NCBI GenBank assembly: GCA_947487155.1
Contig: CANKVS010000046.1
Location: 1 to 34,751 of the forward strand
DNA length: 34,751 nt
Direction: 5' to 3'
DNA from: an uncultured Flaviramulus sp.
GTDB taxonomy: Bacteria; Bacteroidota; Bacteroidia; Flavobacteriales; Flavobacteriaceae
Shown here piece after piece: positions 1-7,862 of this stretch. The position numbers and the translations under genes are program-made. Numbering within the stretch: position 1 is the stretch's first letter; each line of letters opens with the position of its first letter. The notes under the pieces were generated by a model that was not told the origin of the DNA, did no database searches, and worked only from the letters and a program-made list of their open reading frames with translations.

Positions 1-100
1 ATTTCACAAAATTAACTCGTGAAATCTCTTATATGAAGCTCTCTTTTTGAAAAGAGACTTACTTTTTCAGTAGCCTCATAATTGTAGAGGCATTTTTTGC
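1..100 (+). terminator. Hairpins ending in an intrinsic terminator for an upstream gene outside the window
   Basis: Three stem-loops stand in a row: ATTTCAC/GTGAAAT at 1-7 and 19-25; CTCTTT/AAAGAG at 41-46 and 51-56; GCCTC/GAGGC at 73-77 and 87-91, the last followed by a T-run at 93-98. The third has the form of a plus-strand intrinsic terminator. No coding frame can be assigned here, so it probably ends a gene lying before the window. The first two hairpins are seen but their role is unknown. Confidence 0.5.
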
Positions 101-106
101 TTTATA

Positions 107-181
107 GAAGTCATTTAGACTTTTTGAATTATAGCCAAAATCAGTCATTTTTTAGCTGATTGAAAAAGTCTAAATGACTTC
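107..181. repeat. 75-bp inverted repeat with perfect 19-bp arms
   Basis: Arms GAAGTCATTTAGACTTTTT (107-125) and its exact reverse complement (163-181) enclose a 37-nt centre. The centre holds a second small stem, AATCAG (139-144) with CTGATT (156-161). The element lies 16 bp past the stop of the minus-strand gene at 198-650, so it could help end that transcript, but no clean T-tract follows the arm on either strand. It could also be a small palindromic repeat or the end-joined remains of a mobile element. Confidence 0.6.
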
Positions 182-197
182 ATAAAATAAGAATATA

Positions 198-650
198 CTA
201 TTGTTTATTTCTTTTAAAAATATAACGAGTTATAAAAATTCCTTTACCATCACCTTTTCCACTTTCACTTTCAACAGCACTATTTACAAAAGCTAATTCC
301 CAGCCTTCTTCAATCATAGTGTTTATTTTTGATGTAATTAATGCATCATTCGCAGCTATGTTTTGAAAACGAATACCACCTAAGTTGTAAAAATTTAACA
401 ATTTTGTTTCATCAAAACCTTTAACTCTAATTTCATCGCGTTTAGATTTATTACGGGTATTATCTTCTTCGGTTTGTGTTGTAGTAAATTCTTTATAATC
501 TTTTGTGTCATTAGCACTAATAATTCTTGAACGCCCTAGTCCGTTTGGTACAATTGATTCAATACTTGTAACAATTTTGTACTCTACTTGAGCACTAGCA
601 TCTATAAATGCAAAAAGGCAAATGGCTAAAACAATAAGTGATTTTTTCAT
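198..650 (-). CDS. Secreted hypothetical protein, 150 aa
   Basis: The protein begins with a classic signal peptide: KK followed by a hydrophobic stretch, ending at ASA-Q near residue 20, so the mature protein probably lies in the periplasm or outside. The mature part is about 130 residues, polar and rich in Asn, Thr and Lys. It contains the phrase EEGWELAFVN and ends with a strand-like ITRYIFKRNKQ. The 'xxGWELxxV' phrase resembles short DUF4177-like proteins, but the match is too weak for a family assignment. It is a single gene, divergent from rsgA with about 90 bp between the starts, and it ends next to the large inverted repeat at 107-181. The function is not recognised. Confidence 0.7.
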   Translation of the reverse strand: MKKSLIVLAICLFAFIDASAQVEYKIVTSIESIVPNGLGRSRIISANDTKDYKEFTTTQTEEDNTRNKSKRDEIRVKGFDETKLLNFYNLGGIRFQNIAANDALITSKINTMIEEGWELAFVNSAVESESGKGDGKGIFITRYIFKRNKQ

Positions 651-725
651 GTTGTTGATTTTTGTTTAAAATTAATATTAACAAGATTAGACAATATCTA
701 TACCAAAAAAAATATTTTTTAGCTT

Positions 726-733
726 TACTTTTG
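726..733 (+). promoter_or_regulatory. -7 promoter element of rsgA
   Basis: TACTTTTG matches the Bacteroidetes -7 consensus TAnnTTTG. Only 8 nt separate it from the rsgA ATG at 742, so the predicted transcript starts within a few bases of the start codon. No TTG at the usual 17-23 bp upstream distance was seen. Confidence 0.5.
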
Positions 734-741
734 AAATAATT

Positions 742-1692
742 ATGACAGGACTCGTTTATAAATCTACAGGTAGTTGGTATACCGTAAAGACCGAATTAGG
801 TGAAGCTTACGAATGCCGTATAAAAGGTAAATTTCGTATAAAAGGTATTAAAAGCACCAACCCTATTGCTGTTGGCGACCTAGTAGATTTTGAGTTAGAA
901 ACAGATAATAATAAAGAATCTGGAGTCATTCATAACATTCATGATAGAACCAATTATATTGTTCGAAAATCGGTTAATCTATCTAAGCAAACGCATATTA
1001 TTTCAGCAAATATAGATCAGGTATTTTTAATGATTACTATTAATAATCCGCCAACACTTACTAGTTTTATAGATCGGTTTTTGGTAACCGCCAAAGCATA
1101 CGATATTAAAACAATTTTGCTTTTTAATAAGATAGATGTTTATAATGAAGACACACTTTTAGAAGTGAAATATTTAGCACATGTATACAGAAAAATAGGC
1201 TACGAGTGCATTGGGGTTTCTGCTAAAACTGGTAAAAATGTAGACAAAGTAAAATCGCTAATGCGAGATAATGTAAGTGTGTTTTCGGGGCATTCTGGGG
1301 TGGGGAAGTCTACTTTAGTAAATGCTATAGAACCTTCATTAAATATTAAAACTAAAGAAATTTCTACTCAACATATGCAAGGGCAGCATACCACAACTTT
1401 CGCGGAAATGTTCGATTTAAGCTTTGGTGCAAAAATTATAGATACGCCAGGAATAAAAGGTTTTGGAGTTGTAGATATGGATAAGGAAGAAGTTGGCGAT
1501 TATTTTCCAGAATTTTTTGCATTAAAGCAAGATTGCAAGTTTAATAATTGCATGCATATTCAAGAACCAAAATGTGCTGTAAAAAATGCACTAGATAGTG
1601 GCGATATTGAATTTTCGAGATACCGTAGTTACTTGCAAATTATAGAAGGCGAAGACGAGCATTACAGAACTGATAATTGGGAAAAAGAATAA
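742..1692 (+). CDS. rsgA: Ribosome small-subunit-dependent GTPase A
   Basis: Late 30S ribosome assembly GTPase (RsgA/YjeQ). The circularly permuted motif order is visible: an N-terminal OB-like domain (about 1-70), G4 NKID at 129-132, G5 SAK at 160-162, G1 P-loop GHSGVGKST at 183-191, G2 threonines near 217-219, and G3 DTPG at 234-237. The C-terminal zinc knuckle follows as C265, C270, H272 and C278. The length of 316 aa is normal for the family. It is the first gene of a probable rsgA-dtd-hydrolase operon; dtd starts 7 bp after its stop. Such factors release assembly factors from the 30S subunit upon GTP hydrolysis. Identity is certain from motif order and spacing. Confidence 0.97.
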   Translation: MTGLVYKSTGSWYTVKTELGEAYECRIKGKFRIKGIKSTNPIAVGDLVDFELETDNNKESGVIHNIHDRTNYIVRKSVNLSKQTHIISANIDQVFLMITINNPPTLTSFIDRFLVTAKAYDIKTILLFNKIDVYNEDTLLEVKYLAHVYRKIGYECIGVSAKTGKNVDKVKSLMRDNVSVFSGHSGVGKSTLVNAIEPSLNIKTKEISTQHMQGQHTTTFAEMFDLSFGAKIIDTPGIKGFGVVDMDKEEVGDYFPEFFALKQDCKFNNCMHIQEPKCAVKNALDSGDIEFSRYRSYLQIIEGEDEHYRTDNWEKE

Positions 1693-1699
1693 TTGACTT

Positions 1700-2152
1700 A
1701 TGAAAGTAGTCATACAAAGAGTTTTAAAAGCAAGTGTAACTATTAAAGATGAAAAAGTAGCCTCTATAGCAAACGGCATACTAATTCTTTTAGGAATTGT
1801 TGATGATGATACCAATGATGATATTAAATGGTTGTCTAATAAAATTTCGAGCCTTCGTATTTTTGGTGATGAAAATGGTGTGATGAATACCTCTCTTATT
1901 GATGCTAAAGGCGATGCGATTGTTGTTAGTCAGTTTACACTTCATGCGTCAACAAAAAAAGGAAACCGACCTAGTTACATTAAAGCAGCAAAACCAGATG
2001 TTGCTATTCCGTTATATAAAGCATTTGTAAATCAACTAGAAAGCAATTTAGGAAAAACAATACAAACAGGACAGTTTGGAGCAGATATGAAAGTAGAGTT
2101 ACTTAATGACGGACCAGTAACCATAATAATCGATTCTAAAAATAGAACGTAG
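1700..2152 (+). CDS. dtd: D-aminoacyl-tRNA deacylase
   Basis: Removes D-amino acids (and glycine from mischarged tRNA-Ala) from tRNAs as a cytosolic homodimer. The protein has the standard 150 residues and begins with the family's typical MKVVIQRV. The catalytic-loop motif SQFTL is at 77-81, and the cross-subunit Gly-cisPro motif lies in NDGPVT at 136-141 (G138-P139). The ATG lies 7 bp after the rsgA stop. The stop codon abuts the start of the next gene without spacing, so translation of the three genes is probably coupled. Nothing is missing or unusual. Confidence 0.97.
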   Translation: MKVVIQRVLKASVTIKDEKVASIANGILILLGIVDDDTNDDIKWLSNKISSLRIFGDENGVMNTSLIDAKGDAIVVSQFTLHASTKKGNRPSYIKAAKPDVAIPLYKAFVNQLESNLGKTIQTGQFGADMKVELLNDGPVTIIIDSKNRT

Positions 2153-2671
2153 TTGGCATCAATTTTCGGGCATAGTATTGTAGGGTTTACTTTAGCTAAA
2201 GTTATTGATAATCGTAATACTAAATTATTGCTGTTTGCTGCAATTGTTTCTACAATCCTTCCCGATTTAGATGTTATTGGATTTAAATTTGGGGTTCCTT
2301 ACAAACATCCCATGGGGCATCGTGGTTTTTCACACTCTATTTTATTTTCAATAGTATGGGCTTTTATTTTAATGTTTTTATTCGGAAAAAAGAATAAGCT
2401 CATTTGGTTTTTAGTTATTTTTTTATCGACTTTGTCTCATGGTATATTAGATGCTATGACATCTGGAGGTCGAGGTGTAGGTTTTTTAATTCCATTTAAT
2501 AACAATCGCTTTTTCTTTCCTTTTAGAAACATAAAAGTCTCACCAATAGGTATAGAAAAGTTTTTTTCAGAATGGGGAGTTCAAGTTATTTTAAGTGAAC
2601 TAAAATATGTTTTTATTCCGTGTTTTCTTATATTTGGTATAAGATTTTTAATACGATCTAATAATAGCTAA
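2153..2671 (+). CDS. Membrane-bound metal-dependent hydrolase, DUF457/YdjM family
   Basis: The start is a TTG placed directly after the TAG of dtd (no gap). It is preferred because the resulting MASIFGH N-terminus matches how related proteins begin, and no in-frame ATG exists before the conserved core. The protein has several hydrophobic helices. It carries putative metal ligands typical of this integral-membrane family: PDLD near residues 37-40 and the HRGFSHS motif near 58-64. It probably lies in the inner membrane. The family is often called 'LexA-binding, inner membrane-associated hydrolase', but no substrate is established, so only the family is assigned. It is the third gene of the rsgA operon. 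Confidence 0.85.
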   Translation: MASIFGHSIVGFTLAKVIDNRNTKLLLFAAIVSTILPDLDVIGFKFGVPYKHPMGHRGFSHSILFSIVWAFILMFLFGKKNKLIWFLVIFLSTLSHGILDAMTSGGRGVGFLIPFNNNRFFFPFRNIKVSPIGIEKFFSEWGVQVILSELKYVFIPCFLIFGIRFLIRSNNS

Positions 2672-2694
2672 AAGGTTTTATTAAAATTATTTTT

Positions 2695-2714
2695 CCCTCA
2701 AAAAAGAGGATTTT
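2695..2714 (+). terminator. Weak hairpin after the rsgA operon
   Basis: CCTC (2696-2699) pairs with GAGG (2706-2709) around an A-rich loop and is followed by only four T residues. It sits 25 bp after the last gene of the rsgA operon and may act as a weak terminator. Confidence 0.3.
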
Positions 2715-2763
2715 GGTTTAAGTCTCTCAAAACTAAATTATTAAAAAACACAAACTACAGTTT

Positions 2764-4677
2764 ATGAGTGTTAAGTATATTATGAATTTTATAGTAATTT
2801 TCACAACTTTTTCTGTTTTTTCACAAGATAATTTATATTCAAGTTTAGCCATTTCAGATAACCTTAGGAAAAATGCAAATGCGGTTGTAAGACTAAATGA
2901 TGTTGTTGTGTCGTTAAAATCTTCTAGTGAATTATCTGTTTTTAAGAAGCGTATCATTACAGTTTTAAATAAAAAAGGAAACGATAATATAAACGCTTAT
3001 GTACATTATGATGATAATGTGAAAATAAAATCACTACAAGTATTAGTATTTGATGCTTTTGGTAAGGAGATAAAAAAAGTAAAAAAGAACGATTTTAAAG
3101 ATGTTAGTGAGGTATCTGGAGGGACTTTGTATTCGGATTCTAGAGTTAAATTTTTAGAATATACACCAATTAAATATCCTTATACTATTGAGTTTACCTA
3201 CGAAACAATTTCTGGAAATACTGCTTTTATTCCATCATTTACACCAGTGAATGAATATTTTGTAAGTGTCGAAAATAGCACACACACTATAAATTTTCCT
3301 GAAACAATTACAATTAGAAAAAAAGAAAAAAACTTTAATCGTACTAATTTAGAAAAAGAAGAGACATTGGGTAAAATATGTTATAAGGCTACTAATTTAG
3401 AAGCGATTAAACCTGAAGATCATAGTCCCGCATTTACAGCCTTTGTGCCAAAAGTTATGTTTGCTTCAAAACAATTCTCATTAGAAGGTGTTAACTCTGA
3501 AGTTGAAGATTGGACTGATTTTGGTAAATGGATGTATCATGATTTAATAAAAGACACTTACGATTTGCCTATTAGTACCATAAATATGATTAAAGATTTA
3601 GTAAAAGATGAGACTAACAGTGTTGATAAAGCAAAAAAAATTTATGACTATGTACAAAATAAAACACGATATATAAGTGTTCAAGTTGGTATAGGAGGGT
3701 GGAAACCCTATAATGCTTCAGAAGTTGATAAACTTGGTTATGGAGATTGTAAGGCCTTAACCAATTATACCATGTCCTTGTTAAAAGCTGCAGGGGTAAA
3801 ATCTAATTATACAGTTGTTTATGCGGGTTCTTCACAAAAAAATATTGAAGAAGATTTTACATCGATTCAAGGTAATCATGTTATCTTAAATATTCCATCA
3901 GATAACGACGAAAATATTTGGTTAGAATGTACTAGTCAAAAATTGCCTTTTGGTTTTATTGGTGATTTTACCGATGATAGAGATGTACTTGTAATTACAC
4001 CAGAAGGAGGAGAAATAATGCATACCAAAAAATATAATACCGAAGAGAATACACAAACAATTATTGGTAATTATTCAGTTTCAAATGAAGGAGAGATAAA
4101 TGTTGATTTACATGTTGTTTCAAAAGGAATTCAATATGATGATAAATATGGGTTAGAGAGTAAAACAGAGAGAGATTTAGATGAATATTATAAAGAAGAA
4201 CGGTGGAACTATATTAACAACTTAGTTATTGATAAAATGACTATTGATAATAACAAGAATAATGTAAACTTTAAAGAAATATTAAGTTTTAAAGCTACTA
4301 ATTACCCAAAAATAGTAGCAAATAGAATGTTGCTAACGGTTAATGCTTTAAACAGAAATACGTATGTGCCAGATCGCTATAGAAACAGAACATTACCTCT
4401 TAAAATCAAGAGAGGGTTTAAAGATATAGATGAGGTTGAGATTACATTACCATCAAATTATAAAGTAGAATCATTACCCCAAAAGAAAACTATTGAAAAT
4501 AAATTTGGCAGTTATGTTTCCGAAGTTATTGCAAAAGACGAAAATACATTAATTTATAAAAGAGAATTTGTTATAAATGATGGGGAATTCCCGAAAGAAG
4601 ATTATAGCGATTTTAGAAATTTTTATAAAGACGTAGCAAAACAAGACAATTCAAAAGTAGCATTAATTAAAAAATAA
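2764..4677 (+). CDS. Exported DUF3857 / transglutaminase-like domain protein
   Basis: 637 aa with an N-terminal signal peptide (cleavage near FSQ, residue 21). The ATG at 2764 is chosen because it supplies the only positive charge before the hydrophobic stretch; an ATG at 2782 is the alternative. Residues about 40-240 correspond to the DUF3857 beta-sandwich region. The transglutaminase-like core follows at about 280-395, with Cys in YGDCKAL (C329) and His in GNHVI (H372). The third triad position is Glu (E388 in WLECTSQ), where Asp is commoner. The C-terminal part is another beta-rich domain. It is likely periplasmic. Family members occur widely in Bacteroidetes but their substrates are unknown; a cysteine-protease-like or cross-linking activity is only possible. 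Confidence 0.85.
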   Translation: MSVKYIMNFIVIFTTFSVFSQDNLYSSLAISDNLRKNANAVVRLNDVVVSLKSSSELSVFKKRIITVLNKKGNDNINAYVHYDDNVKIKSLQVLVFDAFGKEIKKVKKNDFKDVSEVSGGTLYSDSRVKFLEYTPIKYPYTIEFTYETISGNTAFIPSFTPVNEYFVSVENSTHTINFPETITIRKKEKNFNRTNLEKEETLGKICYKATNLEAIKPEDHSPAFTAFVPKVMFASKQFSLEGVNSEVEDWTDFGKWMYHDLIKDTYDLPISTINMIKDLVKDETNSVDKAKKIYDYVQNKTRYISVQVGIGGWKPYNASEVDKLGYGDCKALTNYTMSLLKAAGVKSNYTVVYAGSSQKNIEEDFTSIQGNHVILNIPSDNDENIWLECTSQKLPFGFIGDFTDDRDVLVITPEGGEIMHTKKYNTEENTQTIIGNYSVSNEGEINVDLHVVSKGIQYDDKYGLESKTERDLDEYYKEERWNYINNLVIDKMTIDNNKNNVNFKEILSFKATNYPKIVANRMLLTVNALNRNTYVPDRYRNRTLPLKIKRGFKDIDEVEITLPSNYKVESLPQKKTIENKFGSYVSEVIAKDENTLIYKREFVINDGEFPKEDYSDFRNFYKDVAKQDNSKVALIKK

Positions 4678-4683
4678 AATTAA

Positions 4684-4761
4684 ATGAGTAAAGTCGTAAT
4701 TTTACTAAGTTTATCTATTTCTTTTACAGTATTAGTACAAGGTTATTACAATATGTTTTAA
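4684..4761 (+). CDS. Possible 25-aa hydrophobic peptide
   Basis: An ATG six bases after the stop of the transglutaminase-like gene opens a 25-codon frame. The peptide starts MSK and then has a hydrophobic helix of about 16 residues (VVILLSLSISFTVLVQ). It could be a genuine single-pass small membrane peptide translated with the upstream gene, or the leftover signal peptide of a decayed gene. A 14-codon frame (4766-4810) in another register follows at once, which fits decay by frameshift. There is no independent support. Confidence 0.25.
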   Translation: MSKVVILLSLSISFTVLVQGYYNMF

Positions 4762-4811
4762 ACAAATGATAGAAAAAGAAAACGAACAAATAGTATTAAC
4801 AAAGACATAAT

Positions 4812-5138
4812 ATGAATATAAAAAATGCCCAAAAAATAGTAGACAATTGGATTAACGAACATGGTGTACGTTATTTTAACGAACTTACCAATATGGCGCA
4901 ACTTACTGAAGAAGTGGGGGAAGTGGCACGAATTATAGCGCGACGCTATGGCGAACAAAGCGAAAAAGAAAGTGATAAAAATAAAGATTTAGGTGAAGAA
5001 CTTGCCGATGTATTATTTGTAGTTTTATGTTTAGCAAACCAAACTGGAGTCGATTTGCAAAACGCGTTCGATAAAAGAATGGACAAGAAAGCAAAACGCG
5101 ACCACGATAGACACCATAATAACGAAAAATTAAAGTAA
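4812..5138 (+). CDS. MazG-like nucleotide pyrophosphohydrolase
   Basis: A 108-aa all-alpha NTP pyrophosphohydrolase. The magnesium-binding motifs are EEVGE (E34 and E37) and EELAD (E63 and D66), the EXXE-12-28-EXXD signature of the MazG superfamily. It belongs to the short single-domain type rather than full-length MazG. The expected reaction is hydrolysis of (d)NTPs, possibly damaged ones, to the monophosphate and PPi; the substrate cannot be read from sequence. The C-terminus is basic and His-rich (KAKRDHDRHHNN). It lies 36 bp before aroA, and a -7 element overlapping its stop codon suggests aroA has its own promoter. Confidence 0.88.
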   Translation: MNIKNAQKIVDNWINEHGVRYFNELTNMAQLTEEVGEVARIIARRYGEQSEKESDKNKDLGEELADVLFVVLCLANQTGVDLQNAFDKRMDKKAKRDHDRHHNNEKLK

Positions 5139-5143
5139 ATTTG
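5136..5143 (+). promoter_or_regulatory. -7 promoter element of aroA
   Basis: TAAATTTG fits TAnnTTTG. Its first three bases are the stop codon of the MazG-like gene. The predicted transcript would have a leader of about 25 nt before the aroA ATG at 5175. No upstream TTG at consensus distance was seen. Confidence 0.4.
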
Positions 5144-5174
5144 CAGCTTCTTTAGATAAGAAACTAATAAGAAT

Positions 5175-6398
5175 ATGCATTTTACACTTCAAAAATCTAC
5201 GATAGCCAAACAATCATCAATTAAAATTACAGGTTCTAAAAGTGAATCTAACAGATTGTTATTGCTAAAAGCTTTATACCCAGAATTAAGTTTAGAAAAT
5301 GTTTCTAACTCTGATGATAGTAAACTTATGACTAAAGCTTTAGCATCATCTTCAAATATTGTCGATATTCATCACGCCGGAACTGCAATGCGATTTTTAA
5401 CAGCTTTTTTTGCGGTTCAAGAAGGAAGAGAAGTAACGCTTACAGGATCTAAGCGCATGAAAGAACGCCCAATTAAAATTCTAGTTGAAGCACTTCAAGA
5501 TTTAGGAGCTAATATTAGTTATGTTGAAAACGAGGGGTTTCCACCTATAAAAATAAAAGGCAAAAAATTAGCAAAAAACAAAGTCAATTTAAAAGCAAAT
5601 GTAAGTAGTCAATACATTTCGGCATTACTATTAATCGCTTCAAAACTTGAAAATGGTATAGAACTTACTTTAGAAGGAGAGATTACCTCTGTGCCATATA
5701 TTAAAATGACATTGAGTTTATTAGATGAAATTGGTGTAGCATCTTCTTTTGTAAATAATACAATTATAGTAAAACCAAAAAACCAAAAACCAAAACCTAA
5801 AACTTTAACAGTAGAGTCAGATTGGTCTTCGGCATCCTATTATTTTAGTATTGTTGCCATAAGCGAAATAGGAACAGAAATAACCTTAACGTCTTATAAA
5901 GAAAACTCGCTACAAGGAGATTCCGCTTTAGTCGAAATTTATAAAGAATTTGGAGTTGAAACTACATTTTTAAAACACAGTATTGTTTTAAAGAAGACAA
6001 CTGGAAATCAAAACCCAAAAACCTTCAATTTGGTAAATGCACCAGATATTGCTCAAACCATAGCTGTAACCTGTTTTGCTTTAGGTATTTCGTGCAATTT
6101 AAAAGGGCTACATACACTAAAAATTAAAGAAACAGATAGATTAGTAGCGTTAAAAACAGAAATTGAAAAATTAGACGGACAAGTAGATGTTACAAACGAT
6201 TCGCTGTATTTACACCCATCTCAATCCATTAAAGATATGGTTTCAATTGGCACATATCACGATCATAGAATGGCAATGGCTTTTGCACCATTAGCATTAA
6301 AAACATCGCTTATTATTGAGGACGCTGGAGTAGTTTCAAAATCGTATCCAACCTTTTGGAACGATTTAAAAACTTTAGGATTTAGAATATCTGAATAA
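5175..6398 (+). CDS. aroA: 3-phosphoshikimate 1-carboxyvinyltransferase (EPSP synthase)
   Basis: Sixth step of the shikimate pathway: transfers enolpyruvyl from PEP to shikimate-3-phosphate. It has 407 residues, slightly short for the family. Visible signatures are the substrate-binding Lys/Ser/Arg of GSKSESNR (20-27), HAGTAMR (67-73), KERPI (96-100), SSQY (144-147), SDWSSASYYF in the second half, KETDR, and YHDHRMAMA near the C-terminus. The canonical GN before AGTAMR is HH here, and the Pro usually following Arg is Phe. This region contacts PEP and glyphosate in characterised enzymes, so inhibitor response may differ; that is inference. It is a monomeric cytosolic two-domain enzyme. Confidence 0.96.
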   Translation: MHFTLQKSTIAKQSSIKITGSKSESNRLLLLKALYPELSLENVSNSDDSKLMTKALASSSNIVDIHHAGTAMRFLTAFFAVQEGREVTLTGSKRMKERPIKILVEALQDLGANISYVENEGFPPIKIKGKKLAKNKVNLKANVSSQYISALLLIASKLENGIELTLEGEITSVPYIKMTLSLLDEIGVASSFVNNTIIVKPKNQKPKPKTLTVESDWSSASYYFSIVAISEIGTEITLTSYKENSLQGDSALVEIYKEFGVETTFLKHSIVLKKTTGNQNPKTFNLVNAPDIAQTIAVTCFALGISCNLKGLHTLKIKETDRLVALKTEIEKLDGQVDVTNDSLYLHPSQSIKDMVSIGTYHDHRMAMAFAPLALKTSLIIEDAGVVSKSYPTFWNDLKTLGFRISE

Positions 6399-6413
6399 TA
6401 ATCACTTAAATAC

Positions 6414-6445
6414 TTGACAAGGCCTACTTGCAGATTGTATATTTG
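6414..6445 (+). promoter_or_regulatory. Consensus Bacteroidetes promoter of queA
   Basis: TTG at 6414-6416 (within TTGACA), a 21-bp spacer, then TATATTTG at 6438-6445. Both boxes match TTG-N17-23-TAnnTTTG. The predicted start near 6451 leaves a leader of about 30 nt before the queA ATG. It is one of the best promoter matches in the window. Confidence 0.75.
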
Positions 6446-6481
6446 CAGCTTTCCAAAAAATAAATACTAAACATATCTTAT

Positions 6482-7531
6482 ATGAAATTATCACATTTTG
6501 GCTTCAATTTACCAGAAGAATTACTAGCAGAATACCCTGCTGAAAATAGAGACGAGTCTCGCTTAATGGTTTTGAATAGAAAAGAACAAACTATTGAGCA
6601 CAAAATGTTTAAAGATCTTATCGAATATTTCGATGAAGATGATGTTATGATTCTTAACGATACCAAAGTGTTTCCTGCCAGATTATATGGGAATAAAGAA
6701 AAAACAGGAGCAAGAATAGAAGTATTTTTATTAAGAGAGTTAAATGAAGAACAACGCCTATGGGATGTTTTAGTTGATCCAGCTCGTAAAATAAGAATAG
6801 GAAATAAATTATATTTTGGTGACGATGATACTTTAGTTGCCGAGGTTATAGATAATACAACATCTAGAGGGCGTACCTTACGTTTTTTATATGATGGGTC
6901 TTATTCTGAATTTAGAAATAAATTAAATGAATTAGGAGAAACACCACTACCAAAATATATAAAAAGAGATGTCGAGCCCGAAGATGAAGCACGTTACCAA
7001 ACTATTTTTGCTAAAAATGAAGGTGCTGTGGCAGCTCCAACTGCTGGACTTCATTTTTCTAGACACCTATTAAAACGTTTAGAAATTAAAGGTGTTAATT
7101 TTGCCGAAGTTACCTTGCATGTTGGTTTAGGAACCTTTAATCCTGTTGAAGTTGAAGACCTTTCTAAACATAAAATGGATAGCGAAGAGTTAAAAATTGA
7201 TGAAAAAGCAGTCGATATTGTAAATACTGCTTTACAGAATAAAAAGCGTGTTTGTGCTGTGGGTACAACGGCGATGAGAGCTATTGAAAGTGCTGTGTCT
7301 TCAAATGGAAAGTTAAACGAAATTGATGGATGGACCAATAAATTTATTTTTCCACCTTACGATTTTAGTATTGCAAACTGTATGATAACTAACTTTCATA
7401 CACCAAAATCAACTCTATTAATGATGGCCTCAGCATTTGCTGGTCACGATTTTATATTGAGAGCGTACGAAGAAGCCGTAAAAGAAAAATACAAATTTTA
7501 TAGCTATGGCGATGCCATGTTAATTATTTAA
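6482..7531 (+). CDS. queA: S-adenosylmethionine:tRNA ribosyltransferase-isomerase
   Basis: Penultimate step of queuosine synthesis: transfers and isomerises the ribosyl part of SAM onto 7-aminomethyl-7-deazaguanine at position 34 of tRNAs. Its 349 aa is the usual length. Family blocks are visible: [10 protein letters not shown] (24-33), [12 protein letters not shown] (59-70), [12 protein letters not shown] (about 180-191), TLHVGLGTF (about 208-216), the TAMRAIE block, and a C-terminus with YSYGDAMLI. It is transcribed alone, with a strong promoter upstream and a strong terminator downstream. There are no other queuosine genes in the window. Confidence 0.97.
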   Translation: MKLSHFGFNLPEELLAEYPAENRDESRLMVLNRKEQTIEHKMFKDLIEYFDEDDVMILNDTKVFPARLYGNKEKTGARIEVFLLRELNEEQRLWDVLVDPARKIRIGNKLYFGDDDTLVAEVIDNTTSRGRTLRFLYDGSYSEFRNKLNELGETPLPKYIKRDVEPEDEARYQTIFAKNEGAVAAPTAGLHFSRHLLKRLEIKGVNFAEVTLHVGLGTFNPVEVEDLSKHKMDSEELKIDEKAVDIVNTALQNKKRVCAVGTTAMRAIESAVSSNGKLNEIDGWTNKFIFPPYDFSIANCMITNFHTPKSTLLMMASAFAGHDFILRAYEEAVKEKYKFYSYGDAMLII

Positions 7532-7546
7532 TTAAAAGCATATATG

Positions 7547-7573
7547 AAGCCTCTTTTTTAAGAGGCTTTTTTT
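7547..7573 (+). terminator. Intrinsic terminator of queA
   Basis: AAGCCTCTT (7547-7555), loop TTTT, AAGAGGCTT (7560-7568), followed by a T-run to 7573. It is a perfect 9-bp stem 15 bp after the queA stop. Confidence 0.85.
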
Positions 7574-7574
7574 A

Positions 7575-7790
7575 TTGGGCATTCCTCAAAAGGGTCGGGC
7601 TTTCCGCTATATCTTTTTATACCATTTTTTGTTTGAAATTATTGTAAAATAAATTGATGATTTTTTTCTATAAAGAGAAAAAGGGTGATTTATTACGATT
7701 ATTTCAGATGAGACATGGTGTTATGTGTTCATTTCGCCTACGTTCAATGCTCAAATAAAAAGGATGCCGCTGCAATCCCTAATGCAAAAC
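7575..7790. repeat. Dispersed intergenic repeat, copy 1 (about 216 bp)
   Basis: Three blocks are shared in order with the element at 24317-24454. A start block TTGGGC-A-TT-CCTCAA at 7575 leads to GGTCGGGCTTTC (7593-7604); TTCGCCTACGTTCAATGC (7733-7750) resembles TTCGACTACGCTCAGTGC of the other copy; and the end block CAATCCCTAATGCAAAAC (7773-7790) differs from the other copy by one base. The left and right halves are partly complementary (CCGCTATATCTTTTTAT against ATAAAAAGGATGCCG...), so the RNA could form a long imperfect hairpin. It is placed between the queA terminator and the rlmN promoter and has no coding capacity of its own. Confidence 0.6.
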
Positions 7791-7847
7791 CCTAACAACC
7801 AATTAAAAATCGTTAATTGTAATTCGTCAATCAAAATTCCTTTTCAC

Positions 7848-7855
7848 TATTTTTG
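7848..7855 (+). promoter_or_regulatory. -7 promoter element of rlmN
   Basis: TATTTTTG fits TAnnTTTG and ends 7 nt before the rlmN ATG, implying a leaderless or nearly leaderless message. The nearest TTG (7817-7819) is 28 bp upstream, longer than usual. Confidence 0.45.
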
Positions 7856-7862
7856 CAACCAG

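Larger units (their letters stand above)
7532..7862. other. Gene-free queA-rlmN interval
   Basis: This 331-bp stretch holds, in order, the queA terminator, the dispersed repeat copy 1 and the rlmN promoter element. An open frame from 7725 runs into rlmN but is judged non-coding upstream of 7863, because it crosses the repeat and lacks a family match there. Confidence 0.7.

Noticed and set aside
7725..7862. Upstream extension of the rlmN open frame
   Set aside because: It crosses the dispersed repeat and the -7 element and lacks family sequence; the ATG at 7863 is used instead.
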